DNA from: Candidatus Moranbacteria bacterium RIFCSPHIGHO2_01_FULL_55_24
GTDB taxonomy: Bacteria > Patescibacteria > Paceibacteria > Moranbacterales > UBA1568
NCBI GenBank assembly: GCA_001786575.1
Contig: MFRW01000005.1
Coordinates: 33,085-97,084, forward strand
Reading direction: 5' to 3'
Length of the DNA: 64,000 nt
Shown here: piece by piece, positions 16,701-23,923 of the stretch
How the letters are laid out: each line of letters begins with the position of its first letter
How positions within the stretch are numbered: position 1 is the stretch's first letter
The notes under the pieces: model-generated
Databases searched by the model: none
Told to the model about the DNA's origin: nothing
What the model saw: the letters and a program-made list of their open reading frames with translations, nothing else
Translations under genes and position numbers: made by a program

Positions 16701-17786
16701 ATGTATCAGAAAACTGCAAGAATCTTCTTTCTCGGGATGTTCTTGTTTTCTTTTTTCTCGCCGCTGCCGGCGGACGGCGCGGGTTTGGTGCCCTGCGGCC
16801 AGAATGTGAACGATCCTGCCACCGATATCGATGAGTCGGCAAAATGCACCATGTGCCATCTCGTGGTGGCCGGAAACGGGATCATCAACTGGCTCATGGG
16901 GATCATGACGATCCTCGCGATCGCGATCGTCTTCGCTATGGCGATCTATTACATCATCTCGGCCGGGAACCAGGGGATGATGGAGACCGCCAAAAGCGGC
17001 ATCAAGGCGGCACTCATCGGGTTTGCGGTCATGCTTTCGGCCTGGCTTATCGTCAATACCACGCTCCGGATCTTCGGCGCTACTATTCCGGGACTTACTA
17101 GCTCTAGCGGAGGCTTCACCTTCACTTGCGATATCTCGTCTTCTGCCGGCACATCCAGCGCAGGCGCCGGAGCAGGTGCCGGAGCAGGCGTCGGAGCAGG
17201 TGCGCCAGCCGGAGGCGGTGCGGCCTGCGAGAACATCGATGCTGCCAAGGCGCGGCTTTCGGCAGGCGGTACGGTCTGCAACGGGACCGGTTCCTGCCCG
17301 TCTTGCAATACCCAGCCGTTCGATTCCTTGATCGAGAGGTATGCCAAGCAGTACAAAGTCTCTCCTGGACTGATCCGCGGAGTGATCGCTCGGGAATCAA
17401 GCTGTGATCGGATTAAGGAGAAGAAGGAGAGCGACGGCAGTTCAAGCTGCGGGCTGATGCAGGTGAATACGCGTTCTTCTACATACTCCTGCGCCCAATT
17501 GAAAGATTCAGCCACGGGGATCATGGAGGGGACGCGTATCCTGGCAGCGGCTTACTCTACAGCACAAAGCCTGAAAGCCAAGTATGGCAATAGGGTGACC
17601 GTGAACGAACTCGCAGCAGCGATTCATAACGCGGGAGCGGGAGAGAGCGCGGCGAGCGTCGACTGTTCGTCGGCGAGCGGTTGGCCCACTATCCCGAAAT
17701 GGGGATGCCCTATCAATCCAGGGAACGCTCAATTCAATGCGTGCGCCATCAGGGATTACGCTTGCAATGTCGGAGCGTGTAAATAG
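16701..17786 (+). CDS. Pilin-domain / lytic transglycosylase fusion protein
   Basis: A 361-aa protein. Residues 1-26 form a signal peptide. Residues ~58-128 hold the two hydrophobic helices of the Patescibacteria T4SS pilin family, joined by an ISAGNQGMMETAKSGIKAALIG loop. Residues ~148-175 are a Gly/Ala linker. Residues ~205-340 form an SLT-type lytic transglycosylase: the catalytic Glu is E232 in ARESS, with GLMQVNT (251-257) and AAIHNAGAGE (306-315). Lytic transglycosylases cleave the peptidoglycan glycan strand; VirB1-type enzymes do this for secretion systems. Here the enzyme is on the same chain as a pilin-like anchor. A CxxCH at residues 49-53 is probably not a haem site. Many Cys pairs suggest disulfides outside the membrane. 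Confidence 0.85.
   Translation: MYQKTARIFFLGMFLFSFFSPLPADGAGLVPCGQNVNDPATDIDESAKCTMCHLVVAGNGIINWLMGIMTILAIAIVFAMAIYYIISAGNQGMMETAKSGIKAALIGFAVMLSAWLIVNTTLRIFGATIPGLTSSSGGFTFTCDISSSAGTSSAGAGAGAGAGVGAGAPAGGGAACENIDAAKARLSAGGTVCNGTGSCPSCNTQPFDSLIERYAKQYKVSPGLIRGVIARESSCDRIKEKKESDGSSSCGLMQVNTRSSTYSCAQLKDSATGIMEGTRILAAAYSTAQSLKAKYGNRVTVNELAAAIHNAGAGESAASVDCSSASGWPTIPKWGCPINPGNAQFNACAIRDYACNVGACK
17166..17201 (+). repeat. Three 12-bp tandem repeats in the Gly/Ala linker
   Basis: Three near-identical in-frame units of the type GCCGGAGCAGGT (17166-17177, 17178-17189, 17190-17201) encode Ala-Gly linker residues between the pilin and transglycosylase domains. Slippage would change linker length by four residues without a frameshift. 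Confidence 0.8.
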
Positions 17787-17798
17787 CTTTTAGGAACG

Positions 17799-18083
17799 AT
17801 GATGTTTCACGCAGCACTTGTCTCTGTGGCCCATGCCGGAGCGATCACGGACGCGACACCGGTCGCCGGCATCCTTCAGAATGTTTTGGAATTTCTGTTG
17901 TCAATCGTTGGCGTGCTTGGTATAATCGGGTTAGTTATCGCTGGATTCCTGTATCTGTCGGCCGCCGGGAATATGAGGCAGACGAATCTTGCCAAGACGA
18001 TGACAGTCGCTTCGCTCATCGGCATCATAATCGCCTTGGGAGCGCTGGTCATCGTTTCACAGTTAAGCAAATTCTTCAGTTAA
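17799..18083 (+). CDS. T4SS pilin family protein (94 aa)
   Basis: A 94-aa protein with a short N-terminus ending near AHAGAIT, then two hydrophobic helices (about 25-50 and 68-90) joined by the family's characteristic SAAGNMRQTNLAKTM loop. This matches the small VirB2-like pilin family widespread in Patescibacteria. It begins 12 bp after the fusion gene, so the two are cotranscribed. I infer a subunit of the pilus or of a membrane ring of the transfer apparatus. Confidence 0.85.
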   Translation: MMFHAALVSVAHAGAITDATPVAGILQNVLEFLLSIVGVLGIIGLVIAGFLYLSAAGNMRQTNLAKTMTVASLIGIIIALGALVIVSQLSKFFS

Positions 18084-18154
18084 GAGCAGAACGTAAAAAT
18101 AAAAACAGAGCGCCTCGCAGGGAGGCCTCGTACATGGAAGGAGGTGAGAGAAGT

Positions 18155-18523
18155 ATGACACAAATCAAAAAAGCTTTGTACGGCGCATACGCTACCGCGT
18201 TGGCTTTGTCTCCTTTGGCGGCATCCGCACAATGGGGCCAGGGCATCAGTAATGCTGGCGAAGCAGATCTCCCGAGCGGAAGCATCATCGGTATCATCGA
18301 ACAGACCATGTACTGGCTTCTGGCCATCTTGGGTTTCATCGGTATTATCGGTTTCGTTATCGCTGGTATTCTCTATCTCACCGCAGCTGGCGATGAGAGC
18401 CAGATCGAGAAGGCCAAGAATGCTATGACGTATTCCATCATCGGCGTCATCGTCGCTCTGATCGGTTTCGTTATCATCCAGGCTGTCACGCAGTGGCTCG
18501 GTGGAGGAACCTCCAGTTTCTAA
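18155..18523 (+). CDS. T4SS pilin family protein, probably the major subunit
   Basis: The start is taken at ATG 18155-18157 (122 aa) because a full-strength Shine-Dalgarno sequence, AAGGAGGTGA, lies at 18138-18147; an in-frame ATG at 18134 is upstream of it. The signal peptide ends near LAASAQ. Two membrane helices are joined by AAGDESQIEKAKNAMTYSI. The near-perfect ribosome-binding site is the best in the window, and a strong terminator follows at 18546, so this is the most likely abundantly made pilin. Confidence 0.87.
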   Translation: MTQIKKALYGAYATALALSPLAASAQWGQGISNAGEADLPSGSIIGIIEQTMYWLLAILGFIGIIGFVIAGILYLTAAGDESQIEKAKNAMTYSIIGVIVALIGFVIIQAVTQWLGGGTSSF

Positions 18524-18545
18524 GGACCACTTGTCCGGACCAAAG

Positions 18546-18575
18546 CAATCCGCCTGCAAGGCGGATTGTTTTTTT
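18546..18575 (+). terminator. Intrinsic terminator inside the pilin cluster
   Basis: A perfect 9-bp stem CAATCCGCC / GGCGGATTG with a TGCAA loop, followed by seven T. It separates the first three pilin genes from the last two. Confidence 0.92.
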
Positions 18576-18616
18576 ATGCGGAAAAGAGTAGTATGGAGGC
18601 AGTAATAAAAGGATTT

Positions 18617-19015
18617 ATGTCCAAAAAACAAATACAAAGAAGCCTTCTATCCGTATTCTCAATTCTCCTGTTCGCGGGCGCGGTGCCTGTCCTTCAGGCG
18701 GTGACCACTTGCCCCACAGGCTATAATTTAGTTTCCGGAGTCTGTATTCCGAGTAACACCGGATTGCCTGACACGCCCGTCATCGACATTATCGGCGAGT
18801 TCATGTTCTGGCTCCTTTCCATCTTCGGAATGCTGGCGGTCATCGCTTTCGTGATTTCCGGTATCCAGTACATCACTTCGGCCGGCGATGAGGGCCAGGC
18901 CGAGACAGCCAAGAACAACATGAAGTACGCTATCATCGGCGTCATCGTCGCATTGAGCGGACTCGTTATCATCCAGGCTGTAGAGGGGGTACTTACTGCG
19001 ACGCCTGGTTTCTAA
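18617..19015 (+). CDS. T4SS pilin family protein (132 aa)
   Basis: The start is taken at ATG 18617-18619 (MSKKQIQRS), which follows AAAGGA at suitable spacing; in-frame ATGs at 18593 and 18566 lie closer to the terminator. A signal peptide to about residue 27 is followed by a short Cys-containing loop (CPTGYNLVSGVCIP) and two helices joined by TSAGDEGQAETAKNNMKYAI. VirB2-like pilin family. The helical part is very like the 18155 product, which suggests gene duplication. Confidence 0.84.
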   Translation: MSKKQIQRSLLSVFSILLFAGAVPVLQAVTTCPTGYNLVSGVCIPSNTGLPDTPVIDIIGEFMFWLLSIFGMLAVIAFVISGIQYITSAGDEGQAETAKNNMKYAIIGVIVALSGLVIIQAVEGVLTATPGF

Positions 19016-19024
19016 TACGGGACT

Positions 19025-19930
19025 ATGCAAAACACAAAAAAATTCTCACGGAACCTCCTAGCGGCAATATTGTTTTTCTTGGTGAGCGCAGGATTCGCCG
19101 GCATAGCGGAGGCCCAGCAGCCAGGCACAACAGCCACTTGTCGAGCAGTAAGCGGGACCTGTATTCCTGGTAGTCCCCATCCGCAATATTCTAGTTGCGG
19201 TCATGATTGGGGGCGGCTGGATTGTGCGGAGAGTTACAAGTGCTGCACGCTGAAAACCAGTACGACATCTGCCAACACTAACGCTAACGCCAATACCACA
19301 GGAGGCACTACTTCTCCGACAGGTGGCGGAGGAGGCGCTCCCAAAGCAGGCAACGGCGGCGGAGCAACTGCACCGAATGCTCTCGGCGGCGGAAATGCCA
19401 CATCGACATCGATAAACATTACGAATCCCCTCAAGTTCGAAACAGTCGAGGAAGTGGTGACGAGCCTTCTGGGGACGCTCCAGGGCATCGTCGTGATTCT
19501 CGCCTTGGTATTCATCGTCATCGGTGCGCTTCTCTATATCACTTCGGCTGGGGATGAGGGCCGGATAAAGACCGCCAAAGCGGCTATCACGGCGGCGCTT
19601 ATCGGTCTGGCTATCGCGCTGGCCGCGCCATCGTTCTTGAAGGAAATAGGAGGAATCCTGGGCTGGGGCGCAGTCGATAGCAGCGCCGCGGCGGGAGCGC
19701 AGACGCTCTCGGAGATCGCGATGAATGTCTTGAATTTCCTCCTCTCGATTGTCGGCGTACTGGCGATCATCATGCTCATCGTAGGCGGCATCATGTACCT
19801 CACCGCTGCCGGAGACGAGGACCGGGTCGATACCGGCAAGAACATCGTGAAGTATGCGATCATCGGTATTATCGTGGCTTTCGCCTCTCTCGTGATTGTC
19901 AGCCAATTGGCAAAATTCTTCGCACCGTAA
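19025..19930 (+). CDS. Double T4SS-pilin-domain protein
   Basis: A 301-aa protein. The signal peptide ends near GIAEAQQ. Residues ~35-75 are Cys-rich (CRAVSGTCIPG...CGHDWGRLDCAESYKCC), and residues ~80-130 are a Thr/Asn/Gly low-complexity linker. Two pilin-type helix pairs follow: one at about 150-210 (loop TSAGDEGRIKTAKAAI), the second at about 230-300 (loop TAAGDEDRVDTGKNIVKY). So one chain carries four membrane helices from two pilin domains. It could act as a fixed dimer, a cap, or a membrane platform for the single-domain pilins. It begins 9 bp after the preceding pilin gene. Confidence 0.83.
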   Translation: MQNTKKFSRNLLAAILFFLVSAGFAGIAEAQQPGTTATCRAVSGTCIPGSPHPQYSSCGHDWGRLDCAESYKCCTLKTSTTSANTNANANTTGGTTSPTGGGGGAPKAGNGGGATAPNALGGGNATSTSINITNPLKFETVEEVVTSLLGTLQGIVVILALVFIVIGALLYITSAGDEGRIKTAKAAITAALIGLAIALAAPSFLKEIGGILGWGAVDSSAAAGAQTLSEIAMNVLNFLLSIVGVLAIIMLIVGGIMYLTAAGDEDRVDTGKNIVKYAIIGIIVAFASLVIVSQLAKFFAP

Positions 19931-19952
19931 AATTTGAGACGAGCGCAAAGAA

Positions 19953-19986
19953 AAAAGCGGTGAGTACAGATGTACTCGCCGCTTTT
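19953..19986. terminator. Bidirectional terminator between convergent genes
   Basis: A 15-bp stem (one G-T pair) with loop AGAT; T run on both strands (four on +, six on -). It ends the pilin cluster (+) and the SPFH pair (-). Confidence 0.88.
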
Positions 19987-20005
19987 AGTTGGGTTGAAGC
20001 AGAAT

Positions 20006-20599
20006 CTAATCCGCTTTCTGTGTGATCCTCATCACGATTTCTCCCTGGTTGCCCTCGAAGGCTCCGGGACTCGGGACGACATTGATGCTTATCCCGATGC
20101 GCGATGGTTCATCCAGCACGAAGCTTCTTTTTCTTGGATCGAAGGCTTCGCCATGGTCGATACGCGCTATAGGCGCTGCCACGAGACGCATCTTCCTCAC
20201 CGGTGCCTGATCGAGGAATTGCTTCTCGTACGGCTGGCCAGACCAGCTCTCGAGACTCATCCCTTGAGGAGGGATGGGCTGGGAGCTGATGATCCGGGTA
20301 TGGTTATCATCCCAGATTGCCAGCTGTATATTTGCGCTCTGGAGCTTGAGCTTATAGGTTCCGGGCTCCAATTCTTCGGACATGCACCACCCGGCGCTTT
20401 TCTTCCAGAGTGTTTCATTCGGACTGCACGTGATGGTAGCGACCGTTTGGTAGCTAGTATCACTTTCCGAAGAAATCTTGGAAGCGATGCTTTGTATGAG
20501 CGCGATCGCGATTATGCCGATAATGAACCACTTCAGGACGCCAACTTCGTTGAATTTCCCAGTGACTAGGGTAGCCACGGATCCTTTCGGGTTAGACAT
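20006..20599 (-). CDS. Unknown membrane-anchored protein, partner of SPFH protein
   Basis: A 197-aa protein. One hydrophobic segment at about residues 22-42 is followed by a probably extracytoplasmic domain with two Cys (CSPNETLWKKSAGWC) and beta-rich sequence. I recognise no family. Its ATG overlaps the stop of the SPFH gene by one base (TAATG), so it is translationally coupled to it. I infer that the two proteins work together at the membrane. Confidence 0.68.
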   Translation of the reverse strand: MSNPKGSVATLVTGKFNEVGVLKWFIIGIIAIALIQSIASKISSESDTSYQTVATITCSPNETLWKKSAGWCMSEELEPGTYKLKLQSANIQLAIWDDNHTRIISSQPIPPQGMSLESWSGQPYEKQFLDQAPVRKMRLVAAPIARIDHGEAFDPRKRSFVLDEPSRIGISINVVPSPGAFEGNQGEIVMRITQKAD

Positions 20600-21669
20600 T
20601 ATTTTTTCTCCTGTTTCTGTCGCCGACGCTGGCGCAGATTCTTCTGAAGTTGATCCTCATCAGTTTTCTGTTCCTGCGTCAGATTGTTCATGAGTCCTGC
20701 AGCAGCGCCTGCTTGAGCAAGCGGGCTGCCGCCTTCCAGTGTGACAACGGTTCTCTCGCCTCGAGATGCCTGGACAGCAGCCAAAGCTTCTTGAACCGAA
20801 AGATTTCCGCCACCTGCTTCCATAAGGTGCTTGACCTGTCTTGCAAGGGTAGCAGTATCGGCCATATCTGAATCAGCCTCTGCCTTTTCCTCTGCGATCT
20901 TGGTTTTTGCAGCTTCCAATTTTTCAGGCAAGCGGATGCCGGCAATCTGGATATCACAGATGAGGATACCTGTTCCGGTTTTTTCCATCTGCTTTTGTAA
21001 TTTCTCTTGCAAGTTATTCGCGAAGTCCTGGCGCTTTTTGGCTAAGTCATCATACGGCATATCTGCCACGTCGTCTCGGATCTGATCTTCAGCCTCGAGT
21101 TGGAGCAGCTTGACCGGATCCTCCACATTGAGGAAAAGCGAAATACTCTCCACTTTGTAGGTCAGGCTGATATTGACGGTAATCGGCAGGCCTTCCTTAT
21201 CGAGTACTTCTGAAGGGTTGATATCCAAGTTTCTCTTTTCGATAGAAACTTCGAGGACTTTTCCAAGCGGTTCCGGCCAATGCCAGCACCACCCTTCGCG
21301 GAAGATCTTCTTCTCTTCGCGGCGCCCGAGGAAAATCGGTATGCCGCGGTGCGCGATCTTTACTATCCGGAGTCCGCGCCGGAAAAAGTTTGAACCGATA
21401 AACAAACCGAAGAGAGCGACAAAAATATACTGGAGGCTCATGCCGAATAGCTTGAGATCGTGCAGTCCGCCGGTCAAGAGGGAAATGATTCCATTGACGA
21501 GGAGGGCGACCGCAATCGCTACACCGAGCGACCACCAGAAACCGATAAGCAGATTGTCTTCTTCTGCAACTTGGATAACAATCGCTCGTTCCTCCCCGAT
21601 ATTCGAGGCTCTACGAATGAGAGCATCATCGGACAAAGGAGGGGTCACGGGATTTTCTGTAGGTGACAT
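20599..21669 (-). CDS. SPFH/band-7 domain membrane protein
   Basis: The start is ATG 21667-21669, preceded by AAGGAG at good spacing; 356 aa. Two hydrophobic segments at about residues 44-66 and 80-100 are followed by a band-7 domain (GIPIFLGRREEKKIFREGWCWHWPEPLGKVLEVSIEKR), a long charged helix (EKLEAAKTKIAEEKAEADS) and a Gln/Lys-rich tail. Band-7/SPFH proteins form oligomeric membrane scaffolds that organise proteases or lipid domains. Its own promoter lies upstream at 21763-21791. Confidence 0.85.
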   Translation of the reverse strand: MSPTENPVTPPLSDDALIRRASNIGEERAIVIQVAEEDNLLIGFWWSLGVAIAVALLVNGIISLLTGGLHDLKLFGMSLQYIFVALFGLFIGSNFFRRGLRIVKIAHRGIPIFLGRREEKKIFREGWCWHWPEPLGKVLEVSIEKRNLDINPSEVLDKEGLPITVNISLTYKVESISLFLNVEDPVKLLQLEAEDQIRDDVADMPYDDLAKKRQDFANNLQEKLQKQMEKTGTGILICDIQIAGIRLPEKLEAAKTKIAEEKAEADSDMADTATLARQVKHLMEAGGGNLSVQEALAAVQASRGERTVVTLEGGSPLAQAGAAAGLMNNLTQEQKTDEDQLQKNLRQRRRQKQEKK

Positions 21670-21762
21670 TCGAATTCTCCTTGAAAAGTTGTTAAGGTGC
21701 CTATTTTGGACGGCTTTTGGCCGCGTCACAGATCTAGGCACCGCCTAAACTTGTAACGTGTC

Positions 21763-21791
21763 ACTATAGCATAAAAACGAATAAAAGTCAA
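21763..21791 (-). promoter_or_regulatory. Promoter of the SPFH operon
   Basis: On the - strand TTGACT (-35, bases 21786-21791), 17 bp, TATAGT (-10, bases 21763-21768). Divergent from the nusA promoter 38 bp away. Confidence 0.75.
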
Positions 21792-21828
21792 TAATGGGCT
21801 TGTATAAGCTAAAAAGGCGGCAGAGCGG

Positions 21829-21857
21829 TTGACAAGAGCTCGTTTTCCGGCTAGAAT
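21829..21857 (+). promoter_or_regulatory. nusA operon promoter
   Basis: TTGACA (21829-21834), 17 bp, TAGAAT (21852-21857). Start predicted near 21864, giving a leader of about 100 nt. Confidence 0.8.
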
Positions 21858-21883
21858 GGGCTTGTCCAGTCATGAGAGGTATG

Positions 21884-21916
21884 AAAGTTCGCGGAAGCGA
21901 GCTTTTCTTTTTTTCT
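21884..21916 (+). terminator. Terminator-like hairpin in the nusA leader (candidate attenuator)
   Basis: AAAGTTCGC / GCGAGCTTT pair across a GGAA tetraloop (loop 21893-21896), one G-T pair, followed by a T-rich tract to 21915. The gene upstream is divergent, so this hairpin cannot be an ordinary end-of-gene terminator. It lies about 20 nt inside the predicted transcript and 50 nt before the nusA ATG. Confidence 0.65.
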
Positions 21917-21963
21917 CGGGGCACGGATATTTTTTATACGTAATCAAGCTAATCAAGAATCCT

Positions 21964-23301
21964 ATGCCACGCAAAAAAGTGCAGAAGGAAGAAAAGGAAG
22001 AAGATGTGCAGGAATCCGGGAGCCTCTCGGGACGCCTGGGCGAATTCGGCAGCGCAGTGATGCAGATCGCTGACGAGAAGAGTCTCTCCAAGGAGCGTGT
22101 CCTGGAAGTAGTGGAAGCCGCTCTCGCCGCTGCTTATAAGAAGGACTACGGCAAGAAGGGTCAGGTGATCCGCGCCCAGTTCGACGAAGTCTCCAAGAGC
22201 GCGTCGTTTTTCCTCGTGAAGGAAGTCGTTGATGAGACGACTCGCGAGTTCGTCGAAGAAGGTGTCGAAGAGGAGGAAGAAGCGGCTCCGGCCGAAGAAG
22301 CGGCTGACGAGGACCGCCTGCCTCGCTACAATCCGGAACGCGATATCACTCTGGAAGAGGCGAAGAAGATCCGCAAGGATGCCAAAGTCGGTGAAACCAT
22401 CGAGATCGCTCTCCCGAGCGAAGAGAATTTCGGCCGCGTCGCCGCGCAGACCGCCAAGCAGGTGATCATCCAGCGCATCCGCGAAGCCGAACGCGAGACG
22501 ATGTTCGAAGAATACAAGGAGAAGGAAGGCCAGGTCGTGAACGGCATCGTCCAGCGCGTCGAGGGCCGGAACGTCTTTGTCGATCTCGGCAAATCCATCG
22601 GCATCCTGTTCCCGTCGGAGCAGATCGAAGGCGAGCACTACCGCATCGGCCAGCACCTGAAGGTGTACCTGGTGCGCGTCGAGTCCGATACCAAGGGTCC
22701 CGGACTCCTCCTTTCCCGTACGCATCCGGAAATGGTGCGTCACCTGTTCACGCTCGAAGTGCCGGAAATCTTTGCCGGAACGGTAGAGATCAAGGCGATC
22801 GCCCGCGAAGCGGGTTCCCGTACCAAGATCGCTGTTTCCTCCACTGAAGAAGGCGTCGATCCGATCGGCTCCTGCGTGGGCCAGAAGGGGACGCGTGTCC
22901 AGGCCATCATCGATGAGCTCGGCGGCGAGAAGATCGATATCATCGAATGGAACGAAGACCCGATCAAGTTCATCAGCGCGGCTCTTTCCCCTGCGAAAGT
23001 CCTGGGCGCCGAACTGTTCGAGGAGGAGAAGCGGGCCGTGGTGACCGTTCCGAACGACCAGCTGTCGCTCGCGATCGGCAAGCGCGGCCAGAACGTGCGC
23101 TTGGCAGCCAAGCTTTCCGGCTGGAAGCTGGATGTGACCAGCAATGGCGAGCCGGAAGCGGCGAAGGAAGAAGGCGCTCCGGAAGAAAAGGAAGAAGAGA
23201 AGGAAGCGCCGAGCGAGGAAGCTCCTCTCGTCGAAGCGGAACCCGTAACGGAAGCGCCTCTCCCTGAAGCGGCTCCGGAAACGGAAGAGAAGGAAGCGTA
23301 A
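21964..23301 (+). CDS. nusA: Transcription termination/antitermination factor NusA
   Basis: The start is ATG 21964-21966 (MPRKKVQKEE); the open frame upstream covers the leader hairpin. The 445-aa product has the NusA N-terminal RNA-polymerase-binding domain, an S1 domain (GQVVNGIVQRVEGRNVFVDLG) and two KH domains (GSCVGQKGTRVQAII; AIGKRGQNVRLAAKLSGW). An acidic tail of about 45 residues rich in Glu, Pro and Ala follows. A second acidic stretch (about residues 84-112) is inserted within the N-terminal domain, which is unusual. NusA controls pausing and termination. It heads a run with ppa, tig and clpP. Confidence 0.95.
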   Translation: MPRKKVQKEEKEEDVQESGSLSGRLGEFGSAVMQIADEKSLSKERVLEVVEAALAAAYKKDYGKKGQVIRAQFDEVSKSASFFLVKEVVDETTREFVEEGVEEEEEAAPAEEAADEDRLPRYNPERDITLEEAKKIRKDAKVGETIEIALPSEENFGRVAAQTAKQVIIQRIREAERETMFEEYKEKEGQVVNGIVQRVEGRNVFVDLGKSIGILFPSEQIEGEHYRIGQHLKVYLVRVESDTKGPGLLLSRTHPEMVRHLFTLEVPEIFAGTVEIKAIAREAGSRTKIAVSSTEEGVDPIGSCVGQKGTRVQAIIDELGGEKIDIIEWNEDPIKFISAALSPAKVLGAELFEEEKRAVVTVPNDQLSLAIGKRGQNVRLAAKLSGWKLDVTSNGEPEAAKEEGAPEEKEEEKEAPSEEAPLVEAEPVTEAPLPEAAPETEEKEA

Positions 23302-23327
23302 ATCAAAACTCTAACTGTTCCAAACAT

Positions 23328-23861
23328 ATGAATCTTTGGCACGAAATCTCTCCTGGCAAGAATGTCCCGAACGTGATCAATGTGATCATCGAATGTCCCA
23401 AGGGAACGAAGAACAAGTATGAGATCGACAAGGAAACCGGCCTCATCAAGCTGGATCGCGCGATGAAGACGAGCCAGGATTACCCGTTCGATTACGGTTT
23501 CGTTCCCCAGAGCCTCTGGGAGGATAACGACCCGCTCGACGTGGTGCTCCTCACCACCTATCCGCTCGCACCGGGCATCCTGGTGGAAGCCCGCCCGGTC
23601 GGCATCATGAACATGATCGACGGCGGCGAAGGCGATGACAAGATCATCGCTGTCCCGAAGGACGACCCGCGTTTCGACAACGTGAAGAACTTAAACGATC
23701 TGAACCCGTACACGCTCAAGGAAATGCAGCATTTCTTCGAGACGTACAAGACGATCGACGGCAAGAAAGTCGTCGTGAAAGGATTCAAGAAGAAGGACGA
23801 GGCGCTCAAAGCCGTGAAGCGCGGCCTCAAGATATATCAGGACAAGTACGGCAAGAAGTAA
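23328..23861 (+). CDS. ppa: Inorganic pyrophosphatase (family I)
   Basis: 177 aa, the usual length of bacterial family I enzymes. Signature residues are present: KYEIDKETG near residue 25, DYGFVP, DNDPLDVVLL with the metal-binding aspartates, and GDDKIIAVPKDDPRF. It hydrolyses pyrophosphate to two phosphates in the cytosol and drives biosynthetic reactions. It follows nusA by 26 bp. Confidence 0.96.
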   Translation: MNLWHEISPGKNVPNVINVIIECPKGTKNKYEIDKETGLIKLDRAMKTSQDYPFDYGFVPQSLWEDNDPLDVVLLTTYPLAPGILVEARPVGIMNMIDGGEGDDKIIAVPKDDPRFDNVKNLNDLNPYTLKEMQHFFETYKTIDGKKVVVKGFKKKDEALKAVKRGLKIYQDKYGKK

Positions 23862-23923
23862 GCCTTTAAGTTGACGGTTCCGACCGGCGGGAAATTCCCG
23901 GCCGGAGCCCATTTGAAAATGCT

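Noticed and set aside
16845..16859. CxxCH haem-c motif in the pilin-transglycosylase fusion
   Set aside because: Single motif in a Cys-containing exported loop, no axial ligand domain, no cytochrome maturation genes; disulfide use is simpler.
17166..17201. CRISPR-like or satellite array
   Set aside because: Only three 12-bp in-frame units encoding a Gly/Ala linker; no spacers.
23877..23910. Terminator between ppa and tig
   Set aside because: The hairpin is GC-rich and long but has no T tract; more likely a structured leader or processing site.
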